Positions 8,174 to 17,343 of a stretch of DNA of 64,000 bases are shown here, one piece after another. The number at the start of each line of letters is the position of its first letter. The first letter of the stretch is position 1. Below the pieces are notes generated by a model. That model did no database searches, was not told where the DNA came from, and worked only from the letters and a program-made list of their open reading frames with translations. The stretch is from Methylophilus sp. 5 (GTDB taxonomy: Bacteria > Pseudomonadota > Gammaproteobacteria > Burkholderiales > Methylophilaceae), in the NCBI RefSeq assembly GCF_000515275.1, contig NZ_KI911560.1, positions 2,418,001-2,482,000 of the forward strand, written 5' to 3'. The translations under genes were made by a program, and so were the position numbers.

Positions 8174-9835
8174 TTACTGGGCGGCTGGTGCCAGCGGCAC
8201 AGGGTCATTGCCAGGTTTGCGGTCGAACAAAATAGCATTCGGCTGCTCGTTCAAGGTGCGCGCCAGGGGCTGAATATCACGCAAGGCTTTATCCAGGCGT
8301 TGCAAGGTGGTGGTGAGCTCCTGGTAGGCCGGTGACTCGGGTGACAGGCCTTTTAACGTGGTGCGTAACGCTTGCATGGTCTGGTTAATATTGCCCGGCA
8401 TCTGCTGTAAATCAGGCTGGCTAATAAACTGATTGACCTGGCGGCTCAAGGCACGGATTTCCTGCATGGTTTGTTCAGACTGCTGCAGGTTTTTATCCAG
8501 GCCAGACAGCACAGGCTCGACTTTCAAACCATTGAGCTTATCCAGCAAGTCAGACAGTTTTTGCTCAATTTGCGCCAGGCTGGTGGCACTGGTTGGCATC
8601 ACTGGCAAACCTTCAAACTGAGCGCGGTGGTAGGTTTTATGGGCATGCTGGTCCATATTGAGGTCGACAAACACAGAGCCTGTGATCAGATTGCCCGATT
8701 TGAGGGTGGCATGTAGCCCGCCTTGTAACATTTGGCTAATTCTGGTTTTCCATTCCTCGAGGTCGGCCTTGCCATTGTCGGCCAGGCGGCCAGGCTCGAG
8801 GTGGATCAACACCGGGATGGCATAACGAAAGTCTTTTTTACGTTCTGGCGAGTTAAATTTCCATGGCACATTCATCACCGTGCCCACACGCAAGCCACGA
8901 AACTCTACGGGCGCCCCTTTGGATAAACCGCGCACGGTGTCATCCACCAGCAGTACGTACTGCAGATACTGGTCATAGGTTTGCTGACGTGCGGCGTCTT
9001 CATTGGTAAACAGCTCAAAGCTTGCTTCGGAGCGCACTGGTTTGCCCATCGGCCTGTCATCGGCATGGCCAAAACTCACGCCGCCTGCAATCAGTGATTC
9101 CACGGTCGGGATGCTGGCCTTGAATCCTTCGGCGTCCAGCTTGACATCAATGCCTACCGAGGTCCAAAAACGCGAATTTTCTGTGACCAGCACATCGTAA
9201 GGGTGTTCAATAAACAATTCATGTTGCATTTGGCGCTGCTTGGGGTCGAACGTGGCGCTGACCACGCGGCCTACCCGTAACCCCTGGTAAGTGACCGGGT
9301 CGCCAACACGCAACGCATTACCCACTTTGCCTACCAGGTTTACATGCACGCCTTTAGCGCCATTGAGCGAAATCGGTGGTTGATCCAGCACGGTGAACTG
9401 GTCGGTTTCTTCTGCGCTTTTACCTGGTTGCAACTGAATATAGGCGCCAGAAATCACGGTGTTGAGACCGCTAATGCCTTCGAGCCCAATGCGCGGTTTG
9501 ACCACCCACAACTGCGTATCTTTAACCAGCATAGGTTGTGCTTTAGGCGTAATGCGCGCCAGCACTTCAATATGGGTGAGGTCTTCAGATAGGGTGACTT
9601 GCTCTACCAGGCCGATGTCTACACTGTGCACCTTGATTTTGGTTTTACCGGCTTCTATGCCCTCAGCATTGGTGAGCGACAGTGTGATTTGCTTGCCAGC
9701 CTTGGTGTAGTTGTCGTAAATGAGCCACAAGCCGATCAGCAGGGCGACAATCGGCACTATCCAGATGGGTGACAACCTGGCTTGTTTGCTGACTTTGGCC
9801 AGCAGCTGATTGTTTTCTTGGTTACTTTCTGTCAT
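8174..9835 (-). CDS. pqiB: MCE lipid-transport protein PqiB
   Basis: The 553 residues start at ATG 9835 (MTESNQENNQ), which overlaps the end of pqiA by 14 bp; a longer form from 9874 is less likely. One transmembrane helix (about 24-43) is followed by three MCE domains (about 45-140, 160-225, 285-390) and a long helical C-terminal region that forms the coiled tube in E. coli PqiB. It transports lipids between inner and outer membrane with PqiA and PqiC. Length agrees with E. coli PqiB (546). The operon order A-B-C is conserved. Confidence 0.92.
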   Translation of the reverse strand: MTESNQENNQLLAKVSKQARLSPIWIVPIVALLIGLWLIYDNYTKAGKQITLSLTNAEGIEAGKTKIKVHSVDIGLVEQVTLSEDLTHIEVLARITPKAQPMLVKDTQLWVVKPRIGLEGISGLNTVISGAYIQLQPGKSAEETDQFTVLDQPPISLNGAKGVHVNLVGKVGNALRVGDPVTYQGLRVGRVVSATFDPKQRQMQHELFIEHPYDVLVTENSRFWTSVGIDVKLDAEGFKASIPTVESLIAGGVSFGHADDRPMGKPVRSEASFELFTNEDAARQQTYDQYLQYVLLVDDTVRGLSKGAPVEFRGLRVGTVMNVPWKFNSPERKKDFRYAIPVLIHLEPGRLADNGKADLEEWKTRISQMLQGGLHATLKSGNLITGSVFVDLNMDQHAHKTYHRAQFEGLPVMPTSATSLAQIEQKLSDLLDKLNGLKVEPVLSGLDKNLQQSEQTMQEIRALSRQVNQFISQPDLQQMPGNINQTMQALRTTLKGLSPESPAYQELTTTLQRLDKALRDIQPLARTLNEQPNAILFDRKPGNDPVPLAPAAQ

Positions 9836-11096
9836 GCGTGTTTCCTTGGGTATCCCACAGCAGGCGCGGGTCAAAGGCCATGGCGGCCAGCATGGTGGTA
9901 ATCACCACCGCGCAAAAGGCGAGGGCAGCCGGGCCGGGCAACACCGACATCAGGTTGCCGGATTGTATTAATGCCACCATGATGGCGACGACAAATACAT
10001 CGACCATGGACCAGCGGCCGATCAGTTCGGTTAATCGGTAAAGTTTGGTTTTTTGCTCTGCGGTGAATGGGCCGGGGTGTTGCGCCAGCCATGAAAGTAG
10101 CACCAGTATCAGCATTTTAATAATCGGCACCAGCACGCTGGCAACAAAAATGACCACGGCCACCGGCTCAGAGCCATGCTGCCATAGCTCCAGCATGCCG
10201 CCAATAATGGTAGAGGCGTGCGTTTGTCCGAGTGAGGTGGTGATCATCATCGGGTAGGCATTGGCGGGGATATAAAGCACGGCGGCGGTGATTAATAACG
10301 CCCAGGTGAATTCGAGGCTGTTAGGTTTACGCATATGCAGGGCGCTGCCGCAACGGCTGCATGCATAGTCAGATTGTGTGGCCGGGATCGTATTCACCAG
10401 CCCGCAAGTGGTGCAACCGGTGGCGTGTTGCGCTGCCGCATTGATGCCACAACGGATATTGGTGTCTGGCGGTGGCTCGCCAGCCAGCCGATACCATAAC
10501 CAGTCAATATCGACCGAGCGCGTGGTCATCAGTAATAAGACCGCAAACACGCAATAGGCCCAAAACGAGGCCCCTAACTGTACTTCGCCAATTTCAGTTA
10601 ATTTGACCAGGCTCACCAGCGCCGCAATCATAAACACATCTGCCATCATCCACGGGTGCAAGCGCGAAAACAGCCGCGCAATCACATCACTATAGGCGCG
10701 CGGCACACTGCGTAACACATTGGCCTGCATGAGAATCACGCCGATTAAATATAAGGCAGGCAAGATGAACGCAGTGCAACTGACAATTAAAGCAACCAGA
10801 GGTTGATGGACGTTAACCAGGGTTGCGGCGGTTTGTGGCAGCTCAATGCGGGTATCCAGCCCGTTGGTGTCCATGCTGATAAACGGGAAAGCCACAGCAA
10901 TCAACAACGTGAGGAGTGCACTCATCGCCAGCGCAATGCTGCGTTGCACCGGGTGCAAATGGCGCCTGGCCAATACATGCCCACAGCGCGGGCAACTGGC
11001 GTGCTCGCCCGGGCGCAACACCGGGATCGCGCTCACCATGTCGCAGGCGCGACAGGCACGCAATCGCCGCCATTTTGTAGTTTGCTGGGTCGTCAT
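9822..11096 (-). CDS. pqiA: Paraquat-inducible inner-membrane protein PqiA
   Basis: The 424 residues form two tandem PqiA halves. Each half begins with a zinc-ribbon-like pair of CxxC motifs (CRACD with CPRCGH at the N-terminus; CTTCGL with CSRCGS in the middle) and is followed by four membrane segments. PqiA is the inner-membrane partner of the PqiB MCE tunnel. It is the first gene of the operon and overlaps pqiB. In E. coli the operon responds to SoxRS and RpoS; no such sites were identified here. Confidence 0.92.
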   Translation of the reverse strand: MTTQQTTKWRRLRACRACDMVSAIPVLRPGEHASCPRCGHVLARRHLHPVQRSIALAMSALLTLLIAVAFPFISMDTNGLDTRIELPQTAATLVNVHQPLVALIVSCTAFILPALYLIGVILMQANVLRSVPRAYSDVIARLFSRLHPWMMADVFMIAALVSLVKLTEIGEVQLGASFWAYCVFAVLLLMTTRSVDIDWLWYRLAGEPPPDTNIRCGINAAAQHATGCTTCGLVNTIPATQSDYACSRCGSALHMRKPNSLEFTWALLITAAVLYIPANAYPMMITTSLGQTHASTIIGGMLELWQHGSEPVAVVIFVASVLVPIIKMLILVLLSWLAQHPGPFTAEQKTKLYRLTELIGRWSMVDVFVVAIMVALIQSGNLMSVLPGPAALAFCAVVITTMLAAMAFDPRLLWDTQGNTHDRK

Positions 11097-11223
11097 GCCG
11101 TTGGATAAAGGGGTTGGGTTAACTGGCTAGTCACTGTCATGGTAAACGGGTTCGATTTGAACAGGCAAGAAAAATTCGGGCCTGCTCATGGCTTGGCTAT
11201 CTCATGGTTGAACTATGCGCCAG

Positions 11224-11358
11224 TCAGGCATGAAAGCCTGCCATATGCATCAGCGCTTTAATCAGCAGGCTGGCCAGTGCCAACGCGGCGATGCTGACTA
11301 GCCAGATCAGAAAAAACCAGCCCAGGCGTTTCAGTGCATGTTTTTGAGCATGCGTCAT
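11224..11358 (-). CDS. DUF2474 small subunit of cytochrome bd, CydX-like
   Basis: This is a 44-codon gene whose ATG shares its A with the cydB stop codon (TAATG), so it is translationally coupled to cydB. The product is a single transmembrane helix (GWFFLIWLVSIAALALASLL) flanked at the N-terminus by Lys/Arg and with a short C-terminal tail. This matches the DUF2474 family found downstream of CIO-type cydAB, an analogue of CydX that stabilises the oxidase. It is the last gene of cydA-cydB-DUF2474 and is short enough to be missed by gene callers. Confidence 0.85.
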   Translation of the reverse strand: MTHAQKHALKRLGWFFLIWLVSIAALALASLLIKALMHMAGFHA

Positions 11359-12359
11359 TAATGGTAAGCCTCACCTTTATTCACTTTGCCGCGAAACACG
11401 TAATAGCCCCAGGCAGTGTAGATTAAAATAATCGGGATAATGATCAAGGCGCCGATTAATGCAAATTGCTGGCTTTGCGGCGGCGCTGCCGCTGCGTATA
11501 TGGTCATTTCAGGCGGGATAATATTCGGCCAGATGCTAATGCCCAAACCGGCATAACCGAGTAATACCAGACCAAGCGTATATAAAAACGGGCTGGTTTC
11601 GGCCTTGGCCTTAAGTGCGCTCTGTAATTTGTAAAAGAAAAGAGCCACTAGCAGCGGCACGGGTGACAGCCACAGTAAGTTAGGCATGGTAAACCAGCGC
11701 TCAGCGATACGGCTATCCATCCAGGGTGTCCATAGGCTAATCGCCGCAATAATCACCAGCAATGCCACGGAAATTTGTTGGGATAACTTGATACAAACGG
11801 TTTGTAGCTCGCCTGTGGTTTTAAAAATCAGCCAGGTGCTGCCGAGCAAAGCATACGTCACCAACAAGCCTAGACCGGTAAACAGTGAGAACGGTGAAAT
11901 CCAGTCCAACGGCCCGCCTGCATAGGCCTGGTTCACCATGTGAATGCCTTGCAGGTAAGCGCCCAGCGTCATGCCCTGAAAAAAAGTCGCCGCAATTGAG
12001 CCACACAAAAAGGCTTTGTCCCAAAAGTGGCGCTCTGCATCATGCGCTCTAAACCTGAACTCAAAGGCGACACCGCGAAAAATCAATGCCATCAGCATAA
12101 ACAGTAGCGGTAAGGAGAGGGCACTTAAAATCACCGAATAAGCCAGCGGAAAAGCGGCCAGCAAGCCTGCGCCGCCCAGCACCAGCCAGGTTTCATTGCC
12201 GTCCCACACCGGGGCCACTGTATTCATCATCAGGTCGCGATCGTCTTTGTCTTTAAAAAACAGATACAAAATACCTATGCCCAGGTCAAAGCCATCCATG
12301 ATGATATACATCATGATGCCAAACAGGATAATGATGGCCCACACCAGTGATAAGTCCAT
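11358..12359 (-). CDS. cydB: Cytochrome bd-type quinol oxidase subunit II
   Basis: This is a 333-residue protein with eight or nine membrane segments. The N-terminal motif GFDLGIGILY and the segment VWDGNETWLVLGGAGLLAAF are diagnostic for CydB/CioB. The length matches the CIO (cyanide-insensitive) type (about 335) rather than E. coli CydB (379). Together with CydA it reduces oxygen with electrons from quinol in the inner membrane. It lies 12 bp after cydA and overlaps the DUF2474 gene by one base. AAGGA precedes the ATG. Confidence 0.95.
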   Translation of the reverse strand: MDLSLVWAIIILFGIMMYIIMDGFDLGIGILYLFFKDKDDRDLMMNTVAPVWDGNETWLVLGGAGLLAAFPLAYSVILSALSLPLLFMLMALIFRGVAFEFRFRAHDAERHFWDKAFLCGSIAATFFQGMTLGAYLQGIHMVNQAYAGGPLDWISPFSLFTGLGLLVTYALLGSTWLIFKTTGELQTVCIKLSQQISVALLVIIAAISLWTPWMDSRIAERWFTMPNLLWLSPVPLLVALFFYKLQSALKAKAETSPFLYTLGLVLLGYAGLGISIWPNIIPPEMTIYAAAAPPQSQQFALIGALIIIPIILIYTAWGYYVFRGKVNKGEAYH

Positions 12360-12371
12360 TGTGTTGTCCTT

Positions 12372-13802
12372 TTAGTGATCTTTAGAGGTTGGCGGCAACT
12401 TGGCGTCAGGATGAAACTCCGGTGCCAGCGCAAACGCATCCACCTCGTCCGCGTTCACCGAAATAGCATCGCCCTGCAATGCTTCGCCTGTTGTTGGCCC
12501 GATATTCACCAGCCGCAATACATACAGCGTGCCCATGCCAAACACTGCCAGGTAAATAATCACAAACAAGCCCAATGTCAGGGCGACTTCACTGGCGGTA
12601 TGCGGTGTCACGGCATCGGCCGTGCGCAGCACGCCATACACCACCCAGGGCTGGCGGCCAATTTCTGTCGTAAACCAGCCCGCCAAAATGGCAATGACCC
12701 CGGCCGGGCCCATGGCAATCGCAAATTTGAGAAAGGGCTTGTGTTGATACAACTGTTTTTTACAGCGCAACCACAGCGAAGTGGCCGCCAGCAGAATCAT
12801 CAGCATGCCCAAGCCCACCATGATCCTAAACGTCCAGAAAATAATGGTAGCGTTAGGCCGATCTTGCGGCGGAAAATCTTTAAGTGCCGGAATTTGTTCG
12901 GTAAGCGAGTGGCGCAAAATCAAGCTGCCTAATACGGGTATCTCTAAAGCAAAGTGATTCTTTTCTTGCGCCATGTCCGGCCAGGCCATCAGCACTAGTG
13001 GTGTGGCTTCATCGCCTTTATTCTCCCAGTGCGCTTCAATGGCAGCAATTTTTGCAGGCTGGTGCTTCAGGGTATTTAAACCATGCATGTCGCCTACCAC
13101 GACCTGTAACGGTGCCAGCAGCAATATTAACCATAGCCCCATGGAGAGCATTTTGCGCACGCTGGCATTGTCTTTGCCGCGCAGTAATTGCCAAGCGCCA
13201 GAGGCGACCACAAACAATGCCGTCGCCAGGTAAGCGCCTATCACCATATGCACTAGTCTGTATGGGAATGAGGGGTTGAAAATGATTTTAAACCAGTCTA
13301 GCGGAATCACCTTGCCATCAACCAGCTCAAAGCCTTGCGGCGTTTGCATCCAGCTATTCGAGGCCAATATCCAGGTCGCTGAGACCAGCGTGCCGACGGC
13401 GACCATCACCGTGGCGGTAAAGTGCAATGTGGGCCCGACCTTGTTCCAGCCAAATAGCATTACACCTAAAAAACCTGCCTCTAGAAAAAACGCCGTCAGT
13501 ACTTCATAAGCCAGCAAGGGCCCGGTGACGCTGCCCGCTACGCTGGAAAACCCTGACCAGTTGGTGCCAAATTGATACGCCATGACCAGGCCAGACACCA
13601 CGCCCATGCCAAAACAGAGCGAAAATAGCTTGACCCAAAAATGATATAAATCGAGATAAACCGTATTTTTAGTCTTTAACCAGCTCGCCTCTAATACCGC
13701 TAGATAACTGGCCAGACCAATGGTGATCGCCGGAAACACAATATGAAACGAAATGGTGAACCCAAACTGGATTCTGGCCAAGGTCAATGCCAAATCAGAC
13801 AT
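12372..13802 (-). CDS. cydA: Cytochrome bd-type quinol oxidase subunit I, CIO-like
   Basis: The 476 residues carry the CydA haem ligands: His20 (SFHIVFP), His in RLVHMV (about 185), and Met in FWTFRIMVGLGM. The quinol (Q) loop is short and reads LNTLKHQPAKIAAIEAHW, as in the CioA/short-Q-loop branch that tends to be cyanide-insensitive. It forms the bd oxidase with CydB and the small subunit. The first gene of the operon starts at ATG 13802 with AAAGGA six bases upstream. It probably gives high-affinity or cyanide-tolerant respiration. No clear FNR box was found upstream. Confidence 0.95.
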   Translation of the reverse strand: MSDLALTLARIQFGFTISFHIVFPAITIGLASYLAVLEASWLKTKNTVYLDLYHFWVKLFSLCFGMGVVSGLVMAYQFGTNWSGFSSVAGSVTGPLLAYEVLTAFFLEAGFLGVMLFGWNKVGPTLHFTATVMVAVGTLVSATWILASNSWMQTPQGFELVDGKVIPLDWFKIIFNPSFPYRLVHMVIGAYLATALFVVASGAWQLLRGKDNASVRKMLSMGLWLILLLAPLQVVVGDMHGLNTLKHQPAKIAAIEAHWENKGDEATPLVLMAWPDMAQEKNHFALEIPVLGSLILRHSLTEQIPALKDFPPQDRPNATIIFWTFRIMVGLGMLMILLAATSLWLRCKKQLYQHKPFLKFAIAMGPAGVIAILAGWFTTEIGRQPWVVYGVLRTADAVTPHTASEVALTLGLFVIIYLAVFGMGTLYVLRLVNIGPTTGEALQGDAISVNADEVDAFALAPEFHPDAKLPPTSKDH

Positions 13803-13995
13803 GCTTATCCTTTTACATCACTGGCAATATTCGCACGGGTGCTACTCTGCGTGCCTACGCCGATTGAGTAGAAATTACTCGCCGGGAAATATTATCAGCA
13901 TTGACTCTTATTGGTGGCAATAAGTTTTGCAGTCGAGCACAGTGATTCATTTCAGTCATGCAAAATGCGGCCGGATAATGCTTGTTAAAAATACA

Positions 13996-14023
13996 TTGAT
14001 TTTGCTATTAAACGCAATATAAT
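13996..14023 (+). promoter_or_regulatory. Sigma-70-like promoter of the hipBA-like operon
   Basis: TTGATT (13996-14001) and TATAAT (14018-14023) are separated by 16 bp, 32 bp upstream of the HipB-like start. The -10 is a perfect consensus match. The AT-rich leader between them and the gene may hold an operator for HipB. Confidence 0.6.
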
Positions 14024-14055
14024 GAACTTTAAGTAATTTAAATATTAATTTATTG

Positions 14056-14400
14056 ATGTCTAAAAAAACAAATTCACTGGCAAGTACTCACCCTGAGGTT
14101 TTACAGGCATTGGATAAACTCGGCCTACGCCTACGCGCCAATCGGGTGGCGTTGGGCTGGACGGTAAAGGAGATGGCAACCCGTTTACTTTGTTCACAGA
14201 ACACTTACCGGGCGATTGAAGCTGGCAAGCCGAGCGCGAGTGTTGGCATTATTGCCAATGCCTTATGGTTGTTTGGGCAATTAGACAGCTTTGATGCCAT
14301 TGCACCTGTGCCTATCAATGCCAGTGCTAATACGCGCGCCAGAAAAAAATCTGGTACAACAGATGCTGCATTAATCTCAGAGGCTGAGCGTGATTTCTAA
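14056..14400 (+). CDS. HipB-like HTH antitoxin
   Basis: This 114-residue protein starts at ATG 14056. It has an XRE-type helix-turn-helix at about residues 20-75 (LGLRLRANRVALGWTVKEMA, then CSQNTYRAIEAGKPSAS), of the class paired with HipA kinases. The C-terminal tail is basic and disordered, then acidic. It overlaps the HipA-like gene by 11 bp, so the two are coupled. HipB proteins bind their operon promoter and inhibit HipA. The assignment rests on the HTH and gene order. Confidence 0.82.
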   Translation: MSKKTNSLASTHPEVLQALDKLGLRLRANRVALGWTVKEMATRLLCSQNTYRAIEAGKPSASVGIIANALWLFGQLDSFDAIAPVPINASANTRARKKSGTTDAALISEAERDF

Positions 14401-15628
14401 CCGCACCATTTATATTGGCCTGGCTAGCAGGTCTGATGCAGAGGTCAGGCCTGCGGCTATTTTGAAACTCTCACGCAGAGGTGTAGTTGAATCAAGCCAG
14501 TTTGCTTACGGCAATGGTTTTTTGGCAGCCCCGGATGCCTTGGCGTTAAACCCGCTGCATTTGCCGCTTGGGAGTGATGTTCTAGGTATAGCAGAGCGTC
14601 GCGTGCGTGACGGTGGCGCGTTACCGCTTACCTTGCGTGATGCATTGCCAGATGCCTGGGGGCGTCAAGTGCTGGAGTCTCAGCAAGGCAAAACGCTGGA
14701 TGATATTGATGTGCTGCTGTTAACAAATGCGCACCGTGTTGGCGCAATGACTTTTGCTGAAGTCTTGCCGATTCAGCCTCAACCAGCTGATGCTGATTTG
14801 TTTTCGCTCAATGAAATGTCTGATGCAGTCAAACGGTTAGAGTTCGCCATGGAGATACCGTTACATCTGCGTCGTTTGCTTAATAAAGGCGGTAGCCTGG
14901 GCGGGGCCAGACCCAAGGCAGATTTTATTCATGACAAAGAAAGGTGGATTGCAAAGTTTCCAGCCAATGGTGATGATCATGATGTAGAGCTGCTTGAAGC
15001 CGCAGTGCTGGAATTGGCCGCGCTATGTGGGATTGACGTATCACCGCACAAGCTGGAGAGAACGCACAGCGGACATGCATTATTAGTGCAGCGTTTTGAC
15101 CGGGTAGGCAATATTGATGATGAGCGGCGCATACATTACCTCTCGGCATCTGCGCTATTGAATGTGCCGTATCAGTCGAATGGCGGTAGTTATATCGAAT
15201 TCGCGCAGGTCATCAGAAAGATTTCGGCCAAACCAGAATACGACTTACATCAGCTATATCGCAGAATGGTCTTCAACCTCATCATCGACAATACCGATGA
15301 CCATGTAAAGAATCATGGCATGCTGCATGTCAAAGGCAATCAATATCAACTGTCACCCGCGTTTGACGTGGTGATGCAACTCACGAATGTACATTACCAG
15401 GCGCTGGCGATTTCTCCTGGCAACAATCTTTCCAAGTTAAGCCTCGCCATACAGGCAGCGCCTCATTTTGGTATTCATACACAAGCCGCTAAAGCCTTGA
15501 TTGACGACATTGCGCAGCAGGCGAGCTTGCAGTTGTTGCCTATCATTGAAAAACTGGGCGGCGATGCTGTATTGATGAGGAGGGTACAGCAGTGTCTGGA
15601 TCGGCAGATCGCGTTTGTTTATGACTAA
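14390..15628 (+). CDS. HipA-like serine/threonine kinase toxin
   Basis: The protein has 412 residues from a GTG start at 14390 inside the end of the antitoxin gene. An N-terminal Couple_hipA-like subdomain (about 5-110) is followed by the HipA kinase core: a Gly-rich loop GGSLGGARPKA, the lysine strand WIAKFP, LLVQRFDR, the catalytic loop NLIIDNTDDHVKNHG and the metal-binding LSPAFDV. All the usual catalytic residues are present. Known HipA proteins phosphorylate GltX or other tRNA-synthesis targets and cause growth arrest. The target here is unknown. It ends 68 bp before the left att repeat of the tRNA-Asn element. Confidence 0.85.
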   Translation: MISNRTIYIGLASRSDAEVRPAAILKLSRRGVVESSQFAYGNGFLAAPDALALNPLHLPLGSDVLGIAERRVRDGGALPLTLRDALPDAWGRQVLESQQGKTLDDIDVLLLTNAHRVGAMTFAEVLPIQPQPADADLFSLNEMSDAVKRLEFAMEIPLHLRRLLNKGGSLGGARPKADFIHDKERWIAKFPANGDDHDVELLEAAVLELAALCGIDVSPHKLERTHSGHALLVQRFDRVGNIDDERRIHYLSASALLNVPYQSNGGSYIEFAQVIRKISAKPEYDLHQLYRRMVFNLIIDNTDDHVKNHGMLHVKGNQYQLSPAFDVVMQLTNVHYQALAISPGNNLSKLSLAIQAAPHFGIHTQAAKALIDDIAQQASLQLLPIIEKLGGDAVLMRRVQQCLDRQIAFVYD

Positions 15629-15696
15629 GCCGGTGTGAAACCTCCAGGCACGCTGTCATTTAGGTATGTGCTTGAGTTGGTAAGTCGGGTGACAGA

Positions 15697-15781
15697 AAAG
15701 CAAAAAGCCTTGTATTTCTACAAGGCTTCTTTTATTTGGCTCCTCAACCTGGGCTCGAACCAGGGACCTACGGATTAACAG
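15697..15781. repeat. attL copy of the 85-bp direct repeat (tRNA-Asn 3' part)
   Basis: It is identical over 85 bp to 19643-19727. It contains the 3' part of tRNA-Asn from the anticodon loop to CCA plus the hairpin terminator that follows the tRNA (15705-15728). The match breaks at 15782, directly after the anticodon-loop sequence. It is the left boundary of the integrated element. Confidence 0.93.
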
Positions 15782-15935
15782 GAAAAAATACTTAAAGCTC
15801 TCCATATACAAATCAATACCTTGCAATACCCGCACAAATTAAATTGTAGTGATATAAAGTGGAGAATAGTTCTATTTCGTATAGTGTTGCTACGTTTTAG
15901 CTACGTGCTTCAAAGCTAACACTTAGAGTATATTT

Positions 15936-17102
15936 TCATTTGTAATAAAACAATGCCTTAAGTTCTTTTTCAACAAACTGGTGTGGCTTCCAACCCTCGA
16001 TCAATTTGTCCAAAATAAACTGTTCAAATGCGCCAAGGGCTACTCCTTGCATTGGTCCAAGTGTAAACCCAATTCCTGTGAAAATTGACCATTTTAAGAG
16101 TTTAGGTGGTAATTTCTCTACCCAGGTGTTCTCAACTGTAAGTTGGTAGAATTCATGCGCCAAATTGGCATCATTCTCTTTATCTCGGAGCCAGTGTCTA
16201 AATTTATCCGCTTTATCAAGTAGAGCTAAAATTTCGTGAAAGTTAATTTTTCCACTATTTACTGCTTCCCGTATGGCATGAGAGTTATTTAGGGTCAGAT
16301 TGCTGAATTGTTCGATGTTGCTTTCATTTACAGAAAACCTAGAAGCAAGAGAGTTAATTGCTGCAGATTGCGTAACTTTCTCAATTGGACTAATTGCAAT
16401 CTCTGAGTTTAAACGTGAAGAGAAATATAAAGACTCCACAGTACTTAAAAGTAAACTCATCAAATAAGCTTGAGATAAGGATGAATGGCTTGCTGGAAAT
16501 TTTCTGTGATAGTGCTGATTAAGTACCTTAAAGTCTAAGTTGGTATTTATGTAAAAACTATTATCATCCTCTTGTATAGGCTTGAAGAATGCATTGTCTG
16601 GTATCGAATATGTCGGAACTAATTCACCCAATAAAGTTATAACTGATTGATTTGTTAGTGGGTCTAATAATAGAGATTTAGCAGCATTATGGTCATACCC
16701 AGAATAATCAAGGGGATGAATAATCTCTATAAATCTATTTGCATCTCTTTCGATATTACCTTGATGTGAAGAGAATCTTTTGAAGTCTTTCACAAAAGTC
16801 TCATGGTCGTTGCGGTCTTGTACACGTCCAATTACTAATGAGTGTTTTTGACCATGAATATAAGTTTCATTCGTTGATACTCCAGTGAAATCCTCCAGAA
16901 AGTGAATTTCTAATTTTTCTTGTTCCATTAATGACAGGAGAACAAAAGGTGGAATTCTCTCCAATAAATACGAGACTGTCAGACTGTTCGCGACGATTGA
17001 GACTTTTTCGTAAAAAATTAAGCCTTCAACTAACGCTCCAATATCAATAATTTTTCCAGGACCAGCGCCTACTGAGTTTTTATATGCGATTGACTCAAAC
17101 AT
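15936..17102 (-). CDS. Unknown AT-rich cargo protein of the tRNA-Asn element
   Basis: This is a 388-residue protein of no recognised family. It begins MFESIAYKNSVGAGPGKIID and is mostly soluble and helical, with a hydrophobic Gly-rich stretch near the C-terminus (WSIFTGIGFTLGPMQGVALG, about 340-360) and a final basic/acidic helix. No catalytic motif is evident. A GAGGAT ribosome site lies upstream of the ATG. Base composition is strikingly AT-rich compared with the host genes. It is divergent from rep and occupies the accessory slot next to attL, where such elements carry defence or fitness genes; a defence role is only a guess. Confidence 0.75.
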   Translation of the reverse strand: MFESIAYKNSVGAGPGKIIDIGALVEGLIFYEKVSIVANSLTVSYLLERIPPFVLLSLMEQEKLEIHFLEDFTGVSTNETYIHGQKHSLVIGRVQDRNDHETFVKDFKRFSSHQGNIERDANRFIEIIHPLDYSGYDHNAAKSLLLDPLTNQSVITLLGELVPTYSIPDNAFFKPIQEDDNSFYINTNLDFKVLNQHYHRKFPASHSSLSQAYLMSLLLSTVESLYFSSRLNSEIAISPIEKVTQSAAINSLASRFSVNESNIEQFSNLTLNNSHAIREAVNSGKINFHEILALLDKADKFRHWLRDKENDANLAHEFYQLTVENTWVEKLPPKLLKWSIFTGIGFTLGPMQGVALGAFEQFILDKLIEGWKPHQFVEKELKALFYYK

Positions 17103-17343
17103 ATGTATTACATCCTCGTTTAAATTTTAAGCTAGTGGAATACATTGTACCTCCCCCCATGTTGCAGAGAATTTTAAAAATATATTAGTATTAAACCGTC
17201 ATAGGAAATCTAACCAATACGTTAGCCTAATTCTAATGGGACTACCTATGACTTCATTGTCTTTTAACTAGACATGGAGTCATCCATTAGTGGCTTAACA
17301 CTTAATACATGTACTCCATTGTCAATTGATGATCGGAGTCATA

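Noticed and set aside
9836..9874. Longer pqiB N-terminus from 9874
   Set aside because: The extra residues overlap pqiA further, contain CC and other unlikely residues, and the family starts just before the transmembrane helix as in the 9835 start.
15705..15781. Second complete tRNA-Asn gene at the left att
   Set aside because: Only the 3' part from the anticodon loop to CCA is present; the D-arm and 5' acceptor strand are missing, so it is an att fragment.
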